From Bacteroidales bacterium (GTDB lineage Bacteria; Bacteroidota; Bacteroidia; Bacteroidales; JALTDM01), in assembly GCA_027074135.1 (NCBI GenBank), contig JALTDM010000230.1, forward strand, positions 1-19,766: DNA of 19,766 nucleotides, written 5' to 3'. A program made the position numbers and the translations under genes. Below, one piece after another: positions 1-6,854 of the stretch. The notes below the pieces were generated by a model. The model was given only the letters and a program-made list of their open reading frames with translations. It did no database searches and was not told the origin of the DNA. Position 1 is the stretch's first letter. The number at the start of each line of letters is the position of its first letter.

Positions 1-252
1 TTCAATAAAGTTTAATAATTTTGCAATAGAAAAATATTCCTGTTCATCAAAAAGTTTATTTAATTCAATTACAATTTGAGAAAACGAATAGGAAAAAAAT
101 AAATAAATTCCCAAAAGAATATCTGAATGTAATTTTAATTTATTCCAATCTTCATAAAACTTTTTAAGATGAGCTTGTAAATATATTAAACGTATTATTC
201 TATCCTCAATATTTTTAAGACGCTTTTCAATTAACAAATTTGTATCACACAT
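1..252 (-). CDS. HEPN/AbiU2-like protein, partial (3' end outside window)
   Basis: An open frame of 84 codons runs from an ATG at 252 to the window edge without a stop, so only the N-terminal part is visible. The protein starts MCDTNLLIEKRLKNIEDRI and is helical and rich in Lys, Ile and Leu. The pattern around FYEDWNKLKL, then an aromatic helix (LFFSYSFSQIVIELNKLFD) followed by SIAKLL, resembles the N-terminal part of HEPN/AbiU2-type proteins, which are found in abortive-infection and toxin-antitoxin contexts. The HEPN catalytic Rx4-6H motif is not visible and may lie beyond the edge or be absent. The start is 17 bp downstream of the DUF262-HNH gene, so it is probably the third gene of the same operon. 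That the ORF is real is likely from its position and amino-acid composition; the family assignment is a tentative inference from pattern similarity. Confidence 0.55.
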   Translation of the reverse strand, partial: MCDTNLLIEKRLKNIEDRIIRLIYLQAHLKKFYEDWNKLKLHSDILLGIYLFFSYSFSQIVIELNKLFDEQEYFSIAKLLNFIE

Positions 253-269
253 TTTTTATTGCACCAATT

Positions 270-1439
270 TCACCTGTTACCTTTTGCCCTATTGTGTGTC
301 TTGCATAGCATTTGACAGTTAGATATATCACTGCCACCGCCTTTACTCCAAGCAGTTACATGATCGGCATCCATTTCGTTGTATTTGTAAATTCTTGTTT
401 TGTTTGCATCATGACCGACAGCACAAAGCGGACAATTTGAAATACCTTTTTCTTTGGCTTCTTTTGTTTGTTTTTCATAAACCGCCCTTTTGGTTGCTTC
501 GTCAAAAACACGGACATTGAGCAATTTTGTATCCTTTTCGCCACCCAAGATGTATTCAAAAATACCCTTACGGTTTTTCACATAAGGGTCGGCATAAAGC
601 GCATGCACTCTTTCCGAAACTTTTTTAGGATCGTAAGATTGTTTATGGTACTCTTCGTATAATCGTCCCCATTCCAACCCTTGCATTTCTTTTTCAACAT
701 CAATAAAAACTGCAGAAACCCAATCTATAACTGTGTCAAAATAACTTTTTACTTCATCAATATTGTCATCATTTCGGTGTGCACTCATGTATTCGCCTAT
801 TTTTCCTTTGCTTACCCAATCAAGTGCAGTATGCCAAAAGTCTTGCCTGTTTGCACTTCCTTTGATGTATGCACTCCACTTTTGAATGTTCGGGTTACGG
901 CTATTACTAAACCATTCTTTGCCTTTTGTCACAAACGGGCCGGAATAGACGGCATTCAAAAGTTCTTGTTCGTTGAGCGGTATTCCTACAATGTTTATTG
1001 TCTTAAACCATTCTTTTATTTCGCTTTCGGTTCCTTCACATACATAAATCAGCAGTTTGGTATTTAAAATTTTTTGTTTTTTGTCTTGAGCCATTCCACT
1101 GAAATACTGCTCGTTTCCGTCATCGTCTTTTATGGCAAATTTATTGGTAACAAAGCGTCCCAAACTTGTGATGCGTTGTTGTCCGTCCAGCACTTCGTAT
1201 TTGTCATCACCCACTTTGTTGAAATAAATAAGTCCCAAAGGATACCCTTTCAAAACCGATTCAATCACGGCTTGCTCTCTTTTACCTCCGTCGGAAGCAT
1301 ATATGTAATTCCGTTGATACTCAGGTTGTATGGTCAATTTGCCTGCAAGACCGAAAAGCCCCTTGCCTTCAAGTTCGCTATACACAAAGCCTTCGCAAAT
1401 TTGTCCTACCGTTATGTCTGTTTTTAATGTTGTTTTCAT
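270..1439 (-). CDS. DUF262 and HNH nuclease domain protein (GmrSD-like)
   Basis: A 389-residue protein. The N-terminal DUF262 (GmrS-like, ParB-fold) domain is marked by QPEYQRNYI at about residues 38-46 and the signature DGQQRITSL at 85-93; in characterised members the DGQQR motif is part of the nucleotide-hydrolysing site. The C-terminal HNH domain covers about 335-389, with a CPLC zinc knuckle (C336, C339), D359-H360, N374, C379 and H382-N383. DUF262 proteins include the modification-dependent GmrSD and BrxU enzymes. This one has a compact HNH tail in place of the longer GmrD (DUF1524) domain. It starts 7 bp after the EcoRI-family methyltransferase and precedes the HEPN-like gene by 17 bp, so it is probably translated from one mRNA with both. 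The domain calls are firm. Whether it cuts unmodified DNA (acting as the R enzyme of the neighbouring methylase) or modified DNA cannot be told from sequence. Confidence 0.9.
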   Translation of the reverse strand: MKTTLKTDITVGQICEGFVYSELEGKGLFGLAGKLTIQPEYQRNYIYASDGGKREQAVIESVLKGYPLGLIYFNKVGDDKYEVLDGQQRITSLGRFVTNKFAIKDDDGNEQYFSGMAQDKKQKILNTKLLIYVCEGTESEIKEWFKTINIVGIPLNEQELLNAVYSGPFVTKGKEWFSNSRNPNIQKWSAYIKGSANRQDFWHTALDWVSKGKIGEYMSAHRNDDNIDEVKSYFDTVIDWVSAVFIDVEKEMQGLEWGRLYEEYHKQSYDPKKVSERVHALYADPYVKNRKGIFEYILGGEKDTKLLNVRVFDEATKRAVYEKQTKEAKEKGISNCPLCAVGHDANKTRIYKYNEMDADHVTAWSKGGGSDISNCQMLCKTHNRAKGNR

Positions 1440-1446
1440 ATTTGTC

Positions 1447-2568
1447 TTATTTCTTATGCCTTATGAAAATTCGTTTAAACATATTTTTTCCATTTATTAC
1501 ACAATGTGGGTTTTTCCCATCCCAAATACCTCCCGAAAAACCTCTACCATTATCTTCTGCCATACCAATTATCTCAAACTGTTCGGGATTGTATTTATCC
1601 AAAAAACTAATAGGCACGCCCATTACACCATCGTAGTCACTTGGTATTGCATCCGTGTATGGCACTTCTATGGCATCGTAATTGTCATATTTTTTATATG
1701 CATTGGGATTATTTTTTACTTTCTTATTGAATTTTAAGTTGTCCGCCATTGTCATAAGAGGAAGTGGCTGATGTCGTCTGCCGTGATCAAGATTAGTAAA
1801 CCATATCGAAGGAGAACGTAAATATACAACTCCATCCACAATTCTAATTGCAGTTTTCGGTTTAGTAGTAGGGTCAATTTCATAAGGGGAAATAAAAAGC
1901 ATATCTTTATTAAAGCTCGTTACCCCGACCCACATTTTATTTTCTTTAATTAAAGGAAAAATTTCTTTGTATGTTATTGCATTTTTATTTCCTATAATCA
2001 AAAACTTTTTATTGTATTCAAATAATTGAGCAACATACTCGCGGAAGAGAGAAAAAGGTGGATTTGTAACCACGATATCAGCTTGTTTCAATAGTTCTAC
2101 ACATTCTTTGCTCCGGAAATCACCATTTCCTTCAAGCGGAGCCCATTCGTTGTTTTTGTTGGCTTTAAGTTGTTCGGCAATGTCTTTTAGATTAAATTCA
2201 CCGTCACCGTTAAAATCTCCTACTTCGTTTATAATAAAACGAATAGCGGCTTTACTAAACCTTCTTTTAGGCTGCGGTTCATTAGGATATTCATCCGGAA
2301 ACAAACTTAATTGTGTGTTGGCTATTGGAGAGGGTTTATAACTTGTTGTTATCAAGCGTTTCAGTCCCAGTCTTTCAAAGTTCAAAACAAAATACCTGAA
2401 AAAATTACTTTCATAGGGGTCATCGGCATTGCAGTAAACTATTTTACCTCTAAATGTATCGGAGTCGTATTCCAAATATGCTTCAACTTCCTTTTGTATA
2501 TCTTGGTATTGAGTATAAAACTCATCATTCTTTGCCGCCTTTGCTCTTGTAAGGTTTTTATTTGCCAT
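1447..2568 (-). CDS. EcoRI-family adenine-specific DNA methyltransferase
   Basis: A 373-residue protein of the EcoRI_methylase family (adenine N6 methylation with S-adenosylmethionine). The catalytic motif IV is N169-P-P-F172 within IVVTNPPFSLFREY, followed by the family block FLIIGNKNAITYKEIF. The N-terminus (LTRAKAAKNDEFYTQYQDI) and KIVYCNADDPYESNFFRYF are also typical. It is somewhat longer than the E. coli plasmid enzyme, mainly because of an insertion before motif IV (about residues 92-148). This insertion contains a perfect EF-hand/dockerin-type loop at 118-129 (D118, N120, D122, G123, N126, D129). It is the first gene of a minus-strand operon with the DUF262-HNH nuclease. No gene resembling the PD-(D/E)XK EcoRI endonuclease is visible, so the HNH protein is the natural candidate partner. 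ATG at 2568 is the chosen start; a TAAATTTG -7 element lies just upstream. Confidence 0.92.
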   Translation of the reverse strand: MANKNLTRAKAAKNDEFYTQYQDIQKEVEAYLEYDSDTFRGKIVYCNADDPYESNFFRYFVLNFERLGLKRLITTSYKPSPIANTQLSLFPDEYPNEPQPKRRFSKAAIRFIINEVGDFNGDGEFNLKDIAEQLKANKNNEWAPLEGNGDFRSKECVELLKQADIVVTNPPFSLFREYVAQLFEYNKKFLIIGNKNAITYKEIFPLIKENKMWVGVTSFNKDMLFISPYEIDPTTKPKTAIRIVDGVVYLRSPSIWFTNLDHGRRHQPLPLMTMADNLKFNKKVKNNPNAYKKYDNYDAIEVPYTDAIPSDYDGVMGVPISFLDKYNPEQFEIIGMAEDNGRGFSGGIWDGKNPHCVINGKNMFKRIFIRHKK

Positions 2569-2584
2569 TTATACAATTTTTTCA

Positions 2585-2592
2585 CAAATTTA
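2585..2592 (-). promoter_or_regulatory. Probable -7 promoter element of the methyltransferase operon
   Basis: On the minus strand this reads TAAATTTG, matching the Bacteroidota sigma-70 -7 consensus TAnnTTTG. It lies 16 bp before the methyltransferase ATG, giving a very short leader. No good -33 TTTG was seen at the usual spacing, so confidence is moderate. Confidence 0.5.
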
Positions 2593-2719
2593 CAAAATTC
2601 CACACAAACGAAAAACATATAAAATATGTAAATCGGGATTTCAAAATTTTCAAACTTCATAAATCATTATTCTGTATTCAATATTCTCTTTTTTACTTTT
2701 CTCAAAATACAACCACCTA

Positions 2720-2753
2720 TTTGCAGTACAAAAAATTTTTTTACATAAATTTG
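2720..2753 (+). promoter_or_regulatory. Promoter of the cobalamin riboswitch/btuB-like operon
   Basis: TTTG at 2720-2723 and TAAATTTG at 2746-2753 match the Bacteroidota -33 and -7 elements, with a 22-nt spacer (19-21 is usual). The expected transcription start near 2758-2760 coincides with the 5' strand of the riboswitch P1 stem, which supports the call. Confidence 0.65.
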
Positions 2754-2757
2754 TCCT

Positions 2758-2939
2758 GTCTTACGGTTAAGGGAATCCGGTGAAAATCCGGAGCTGTGCC
2801 CGCAGCTGTGAGTTCCGCAAATGTTTGTTACATTTTGCCACTGCCGGAATGGTGGGAAGGCGTAACAAACAGGAACGAGCCAGAAGACCTGCCGCAAGAC
2901 ACAGGGTTCAAGGCTTACGGGAACATAAGCCGAGAACTG
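2758..2939 (+). ncRNA. Cobalamin (B12) riboswitch aptamer
   Basis: The region has the conserved adenosylcobalamin-type aptamer blocks: GGGAATCCGGTGAAAATCCG, then GAGCTGTGCCCGCAGCTGTGA, the GGTGGGAAGGC segment near 2851-2861, and the B12 box GAGCCAGAAGACCTGCC at 2877-2893. A P1 stem can be drawn between 2758-2766 (GTCTTACGG) and 2892-2900 (CCGCAAGAC), 8 of 9 pairs. Downstream, GGCTTA (2912-2917) and TAAGCC (2926-2931) form a hairpin with loop CGGGAACA, in the position of the L13 hairpin that makes a kissing contact with L5 when ligand is bound. It precedes a TonB-dependent receptor, as expected for B12 uptake genes, and should repress them when cobalamin is plentiful. Confidence 0.95.
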
Positions 2940-2989
2940 AAAGCATCTTTTGATATTGCCTTCAGTATTTTCACTTTCCCGTAGCCTTA
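2910..2989 (+). promoter_or_regulatory. Riboswitch expression platform with alternative pairing
   Basis: The segment AAGGCTTACGGGAA (2910-2923), which contains the L13 hairpin 5' arm and loop, is complementary over 13 bp with a single bulged T to TTCCCGTAGCCTT (2977-2989). A nested hairpin (CTGAAAGC at 2937-2944 with GCCTTCAG at 2959-2966, 7 of 8 pairs) would sit inside this long stem. The long stem and the short L13 hairpin are mutually exclusive, as expected of a switch. No T-tract follows, so control of translation start is more likely than intrinsic termination; this is inference. Confidence 0.6.
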
Positions 2990-3009
2990 CCGTATTTATT
3001 TAGATTTAA

Positions 3010-4833
3010 TTGTCGGCAAAGATGCTTTTGGTTTTTATTTTGGCAATAGTTTTATTTTCAACGGAAACAGTACTATCACAGGAAGATACTGTACTACTTA
3101 GAAGTGTGCGTGTTGAAGGCAATCCACTACCCCAACCTTTGCTTGAAAAAGATAGTGTACTGAATCTCGGTTCAATTTTTACCGGTGCAGAAGAGGCAAT
3201 AAACAATCTTCCCGCCATTAGCATAAAAAATTACGGAATTACAGGCTTCTCTTCCCTTTCGGTTGCAGGTTTGCCTTCACGTTTTACAGGTGTAAAAATC
3301 AATGGAATGGAGCTTAACACCACAATGTCGGGAGATGTTGATTTGGGCATATTACCTGCTTTTGCACTCACTTCGGCAAGCCTTGAAAACGGCAGCAGTA
3401 TTTTCCCGTTTGAAGTAAACTTTGAAAGCCCAAAAGCAAATTACGTTTTATTCAGAGGCGAATCCTCTCTAAATTTTATGTCTGCTGCCAATTATTACAA
3501 TGGCAAAAGGAAAGCACCATTGCGACTTTCTGCAAGTTACTCTTACAACCTAAACCATTACAATGTACTAAACAACATGACCTATCCGGTTGCTACCGAA
3601 AAATTAAATGGATTCAACTCCGAAAACAAGGGTTTTTATTTATCAAAAACTCTACACTTAAGTAAAAAATTATCATTAAATCTTAAAGGGCTGTATTTCA
3701 GTGACTCAAAAAATGTTATGCAATCGCTTTCCTATAAAAACACACCGCCGTTTATGTACAATGAGCATTACAACGGACAAGGTTCTTTTCTGTACAAATC
3801 TATGAACATTAAATCAAATACAACTATATCATTTTCAAAGCATTTCTTGCTTTATAATGATTCCGTCAGAAGTATTTATTCACACAACAACAGTTTCTCT
3901 ACAATTCTTAAAGAAACACTAAATGTTAATCTTACAAAGACGTTAAAACTAAACAATTTAATAACATTAAAAAACGAAAAAGCTATTACCAATAATTACG
4001 CTTTTATTCCTAATAGAAATATTTTTTCAGCATATACAAATTTATTATACGGCAAAAGGAAATTATTTTTAAAAATTGCACCGGGAATAAAAACAGCTAC
4101 ATCAAGAGAAACAACATTTATTGAAGGTTCAATACTAGCAAAATACAAACCTACGCAAATAAGTTACATAGAGTTTTTTGTATCAAAAGCCGACCGCTAC
4201 CCCACATTTAACGATTTGTATTGGAATCCGGGAGGGAATGCTGGTTTACAGCCCGAAAATGTTTTGACATCACATTTAAGCATAAAAATTGGTAGTAAAT
4301 ACAGTTTTACACTGACTCCAATTTACACAATAACCAAAAATGAAATATTGTGGAAACCTGCAGAAGGCAGCATCTTTTGGACACCTGCAAACATCTCCGA
4401 AACAAAAAGATTTTCAACAATTGCAAAAGTCAAAATCTTGCAAAAAATTTCAAATTCCTTAAAACTAATTTTCAGCAATTCATACACATTCACATCGGCA
4501 AAAGACGAAAACGGTAATAATTTGATTTTCACACCAACACATAAAAACAATACCGATTTAATTATTCTATATAAAAAAGAAAATGGCATTAGAGTCAACG
4601 CTTTGTATTACGGTGAAAGGTTTACAACAACCGACAACACTTCGTCATTATCGGCTTTTGTATTAGTCAATTTATCTGCTTTTTACAAGCCTGTTAATTC
4701 TCTTCAATTTGCAGCCGGAATAAAAAACTTGACAAATGAGAGTTACGAGTATATCCCCAATTTGCCGATGCCGTTAAGGTATTTTTTTGTAGAAATAAAA
4801 TTTTTGTTTAACCATAAAAATCAAGAGTTATGA
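3010..4833 (+). CDS. btuB: BtuB-like TonB-dependent outer-membrane cobalamin receptor
   Basis: A 607-residue TonB-dependent receptor, close in size to E. coli BtuB. A signal sequence (hydrophobic LLVFILAIVLF, likely cleavage near VLS-QE) is followed by a plug domain (about 45-140, with SLSVAGLPSRFTGVKINGMELN typical of the ligand-facing plug). The rest is beta-barrel strands, ending in NLTNESYEYIPNLPMPLRYF and an aromatic last strand. It should take up cobalamin across the outer membrane using TonB energy; specificity is inferred from the B12 riboswitch upstream. The start is uncertain. TTG at 3010 (preceded in frame by a stop at 3007) gives MSAKMLL with a Lys in the n-region. ATG at 3022 is the more usual codon but leaves no basic residue. 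The stop overlaps the next ATG by 4 nt (ATGA), indicating translational coupling. Confidence 0.9.
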   Translation: MSAKMLLVFILAIVLFSTETVLSQEDTVLLRSVRVEGNPLPQPLLEKDSVLNLGSIFTGAEEAINNLPAISIKNYGITGFSSLSVAGLPSRFTGVKINGMELNTTMSGDVDLGILPAFALTSASLENGSSIFPFEVNFESPKANYVLFRGESSLNFMSAANYYNGKRKAPLRLSASYSYNLNHYNVLNNMTYPVATEKLNGFNSENKGFYLSKTLHLSKKLSLNLKGLYFSDSKNVMQSLSYKNTPPFMYNEHYNGQGSFLYKSMNIKSNTTISFSKHFLLYNDSVRSIYSHNNSFSTILKETLNVNLTKTLKLNNLITLKNEKAITNNYAFIPNRNIFSAYTNLLYGKRKLFLKIAPGIKTATSRETTFIEGSILAKYKPTQISYIEFFVSKADRYPTFNDLYWNPGGNAGLQPENVLTSHLSIKIGSKYSFTLTPIYTITKNEILWKPAEGSIFWTPANISETKRFSTIAKVKILQKISNSLKLIFSNSYTFTSAKDENGNNLIFTPTHKNNTDLIILYKKENGIRVNALYYGERFTTTDNTSSLSAFVLVNLSAFYKPVNSLQFAAGIKNLTNESYEYIPNLPMPLRYFFVEIKFLFNHKNQEL

Positions 4834-5789
4834 AAAAAGGAAAAGTATTTTTTGCAGTTTTGTTTGCGGCAATGTTCGGAACATTGCAAGCACAAACAGT
4901 TATTGATTTTGAAGACCTTAATTTAGAGCCCGACACATTTTGGAACGGGGCGGACTTATCAGGGGGTTTTCAAAGTAAAGGAGTATTTTTTTACAATCAT
5001 TATGACACAACATGGGGCATGTGGAATAGTTTTGCGTACTCAAACAAAACCGACACTGTAACAGCAGGTTATACAAATCAATACAGCACTGCAGCCGGAC
5101 ACGGAGCAGACAATTCCGAAATTTTTGCTGTAGCTTATATTTCATCTTATTCACCTAATTACATTAAGCTGAACGGATATAACGGTGGCAGTGTCGTTGA
5201 AGGATTTTACATCACTAACAACACTTATGCTTATATAAGTATGCGTGACGGCGATGCTTATTCAAAAAAATTCGGCGGTGATGACGGAAATGATCCTGAC
5301 TGGTTTAAACTTACGGTTACTGGATATTTGGGCGGCAGTGAAACAGGAACAGCTGAATTTTATTTGGCAGATTACAGATTTGCAAATAATGATTCTGACT
5401 ATATTGTAAAAGAATGGCGTTGGTTTGATTTAACATCACTCGGCACGGTGGACAGCCTTACATTTGCATTAAGTTCGTCTGATACAGGCGAATACGGAAT
5501 GAACACACCGGCATATTTCTGTATGGATAATCTCACCTTGTCCGAAGATTTTAACGGAACAGTTGAATTTAATTTTTCTGGCATAAATGTTTATCCTAAC
5601 CCTGCAGTTGATTATGTGTTTGTGTCTGAAAGATTTGACAAAGCACAAGTTTATGATGTAAACGGTGTGCAAGTAGCAAATGCGACAAATGATAATAAAA
5701 TAGATTTCAGCGGATTAAATTCAGGAGTTTACATTATTAAATTAAACAAATCCGGGAAAATTCATACCTTTAAGGTATTGAAAAAATAA
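4830..5789 (+). CDS. DUF4465 surface protein with T9SS sorting domain
   Basis: A 319-residue secreted protein. The signal peptide is residues 1-21 (MKKGKVFFAVLFAAMFGTLQA). A DUF4465-type beta-sandwich domain spans about 24-236, recognised by TVIDFEDL, a Gly/Asn-rich middle (YIKLNGYNGGSVVEGFYITN) and the closing PAYFCMDNLTL. A T9SS type A sorting domain (Por secretion tail) follows at about 252-319: INVYPNPAVDYV, YDVNGVQV, LNSGVYIIKL, TFKVLKK. The product should cross the outer membrane by T9SS and be surface-attached. It overlaps the BtuB-like gene by 4 nt and lies under the same B12 riboswitch, so it is probably a cobalamin-binding surface partner of the receptor. From memory, DUF4465-type proteins recur near B12 receptors in Bacteroidota, and lipoproteins with comparable roles (BtuG, BtuH) are known in Bacteroides. 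Ligand binding is inferred, not shown. Confidence 0.85.
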   Translation: MKKGKVFFAVLFAAMFGTLQAQTVIDFEDLNLEPDTFWNGADLSGGFQSKGVFFYNHYDTTWGMWNSFAYSNKTDTVTAGYTNQYSTAAGHGADNSEIFAVAYISSYSPNYIKLNGYNGGSVVEGFYITNNTYAYISMRDGDAYSKKFGGDDGNDPDWFKLTVTGYLGGSETGTAEFYLADYRFANNDSDYIVKEWRWFDLTSLGTVDSLTFALSSSDTGEYGMNTPAYFCMDNLTLSEDFNGTVEFNFSGINVYPNPAVDYVFVSERFDKAQVYDVNGVQVANATNDNKIDFSGLNSGVYIIKLNKSGKIHTFKVLKK

Positions 5790-5799
5790 TCCTAAAACA

Positions 5800-5825
5800 G
5801 CCTTCGGCATCAATCTGCCGGAGGC
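5800..5825 (+). terminator. Strong intercistronic hairpin, possible attenuating terminator
   Basis: GCCTTCGGCA (5800-5809) pairs fully with TGCCGGAGGC (5816-5825), counting one T-G wobble, around a 6-nt loop TCAATC. The following TTAATTTAT is only a weak T-tract. It lies 10 nt after the DUF4465 stop and 16 nt before the next ATG. It could partly terminate transcription, protect the upstream mRNA or reduce expression of the third gene. Confidence 0.6.
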
Positions 5826-5840
5826 TTAATTTATAAATAA

Positions 5841-6803
5841 ATGGTAAAAGAATTTTTTATCGCAATATTATTTTTACCGGTATTAAATGCAAAGGCTCAA
5901 TTTGCTCCTGCAGTAGGTCGACCCGGAAGCACTGCCATACACAAAGACAGCAGCATAATAGCTGCTTGGGCTACCCATTGCAGTGTAGTTAGAGGTTGGC
6001 AGAACATAAACAACACTTCACTCGGAAAAGTTACTTACGGTAGCGATACCTGTGCTATTGGACCTGCAGACAACAAAGTAGTAAGCCTCGGAGACAGTGG
6101 ATTTGCAGTAGTATCTTTTGATGGCGTAATATATGACGGAGAAGGATATGATTTTGCAGTGTTTGAAAATGCTTTTAATGACAATTTTTTGGAACTTGCA
6201 TTTGTAGAAGTTAGCAGCGACAGTATTCACTGGGCAAGGTTTGCATCTGTTTCACTTACAGACACAACAAACCAAGTCGGTCCTTTTGATACTTTGAATC
6301 CGGAAAAAATCCACAATCTTGCAGGTAAATACAGAGCATTGTACGGAACACCCTTTGATTTGGCAGAATTGCCCGAAACACCTTTTGTAGATGTCAATAA
6401 CATAAAATATATCCGCATAATTGATGTAATAGGCAGCGTAAAAACAGACAAATACAGCCTTGACAGTCAAGGGCATAAAATAAACGACCCCTACCCCACG
6501 GAATTTGAAACGGGAGGTTTTGATTTAGATGCGGTTGCCGCAATAAACATTGTTCAATCTAATATTCCAGAAATTCAAACACAAAAAGTAAAAATTTATC
6601 CTAATCCCGCTTCAGAATATATCATTGTTAAAAGACAAAGCAGAATAATAAATACAATATCAATCTATAATGTGGCAGGCGTAATGATATGCAAACAAAA
6701 TGTAAATAAAAACTCAACTAAAATAGATTTGACGACTTTACCTCAAGGCTTGTATATTCTTAAAATTGACAACGAGTGTGTTTATAAATTTATAAAAAGG
6801 TAA
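5841..6803 (+). CDS. Secreted surface protein with T9SS sorting domain, B12-unit third gene
   Basis: A 320-residue protein with an N-terminal signal peptide (about 1-19, ending AKA-Q) and a globular part at about 21-238. It ends in a T9SS type A sorting domain at about 248-320 (VKIYPNPASEYIIVKR, IYNVAGV, LPQGLYILKI). The middle contains recognisable blocks of a Bacteroidota secreted-protein family without an experimentally assigned function that I can name: FAPAVGRPGSTAIHKDSS, VVSLGDSGFAVVSFDGVI, DGEGYDFAVFENAF, FLELAFVEVSSDSIHWARF, IHNLAGKYRALYGTPFDLAEL, IIDVIGSV and GGFDLDAVAAI. The tone (Gly/Asp-rich, carbohydrate-binding-like beta-sandwich) suggests a surface binding protein. It follows the DUF4465 gene on the same strand after a hairpin and no obvious new promoter, so it is probably the last gene of the riboswitch-controlled operon. 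A role in cobalamin capture is inferred from context only. Confidence 0.8.
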   Translation: MVKEFFIAILFLPVLNAKAQFAPAVGRPGSTAIHKDSSIIAAWATHCSVVRGWQNINNTSLGKVTYGSDTCAIGPADNKVVSLGDSGFAVVSFDGVIYDGEGYDFAVFENAFNDNFLELAFVEVSSDSIHWARFASVSLTDTTNQVGPFDTLNPEKIHNLAGKYRALYGTPFDLAELPETPFVDVNNIKYIRIIDVIGSVKTDKYSLDSQGHKINDPYPTEFETGGFDLDAVAAINIVQSNIPEIQTQKVKIYPNPASEYIIVKRQSRIINTISIYNVAGVMICKQNVNKNSTKIDLTTLPQGLYILKIDNECVYKFIKR

Positions 6804-6830
6804 TTTTAAGCGTTAAACCTCTTTTTATTG

Positions 6831-6838
6831 TAATTTTG
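6831..6838 (+). promoter_or_regulatory. Probable -7 promoter element for folP
   Basis: TAATTTTG matches the Bacteroidota TAnnTTTG element and lies 16 bp before the folP ATG. No convincing -33 TTTG was found at the usual spacing. It suggests folP is transcribed apart from the B12 unit. Confidence 0.5.
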
Positions 6839-6854
6839 CTGCAAAATACCGGTT

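Larger units (their letters stand above)
2569..2757. other. Divergent intergenic region upstream of methyltransferase and B12 unit
   Basis: No gene is supported here. It separates the minus-strand methyltransferase operon from the plus-strand cobalamin unit and holds the -7 element of the former and the promoter of the latter. Between them is a small inverted repeat, ACATAT-AAA-ATATGT at 2615-2629, which could be an operator but could equally be chance in AT-rich DNA. Confidence 0.5.

Noticed and set aside
681..1737. Several plus-strand ORFs of 117-135 codons opposite the DUF262-HNH and methylase genes
   Set aside because: They are Phe/Ile/Cys-rich, show no family motifs and lie wholly opposite two genes with clear catalytic signatures.
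2175..2222. A cellulosomal dockerin domain
   Set aside because: Only one calcium-loop repeat is present and it is embedded in a methyltransferase insertion; dockerins need two repeats and occur in secreted proteins.
1..2600. A prophage or integrative element carrying the defence-like genes
   Set aside because: No integrase, attachment repeats, tRNA target or phage structural genes are visible within the window; the left boundary lies outside it.
2562..2984. Short ORFs on both strands across the intergenic and riboswitch region
   Set aside because: They overlap a clear cobalamin riboswitch and promoters, and none shows a recognisable protein pattern.
4323..5672. Minus-strand ORFs opposite the BtuB-like and DUF4465 genes
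   Set aside because: They are short, without motifs, and antisense to genes with signal peptides and complete domains.
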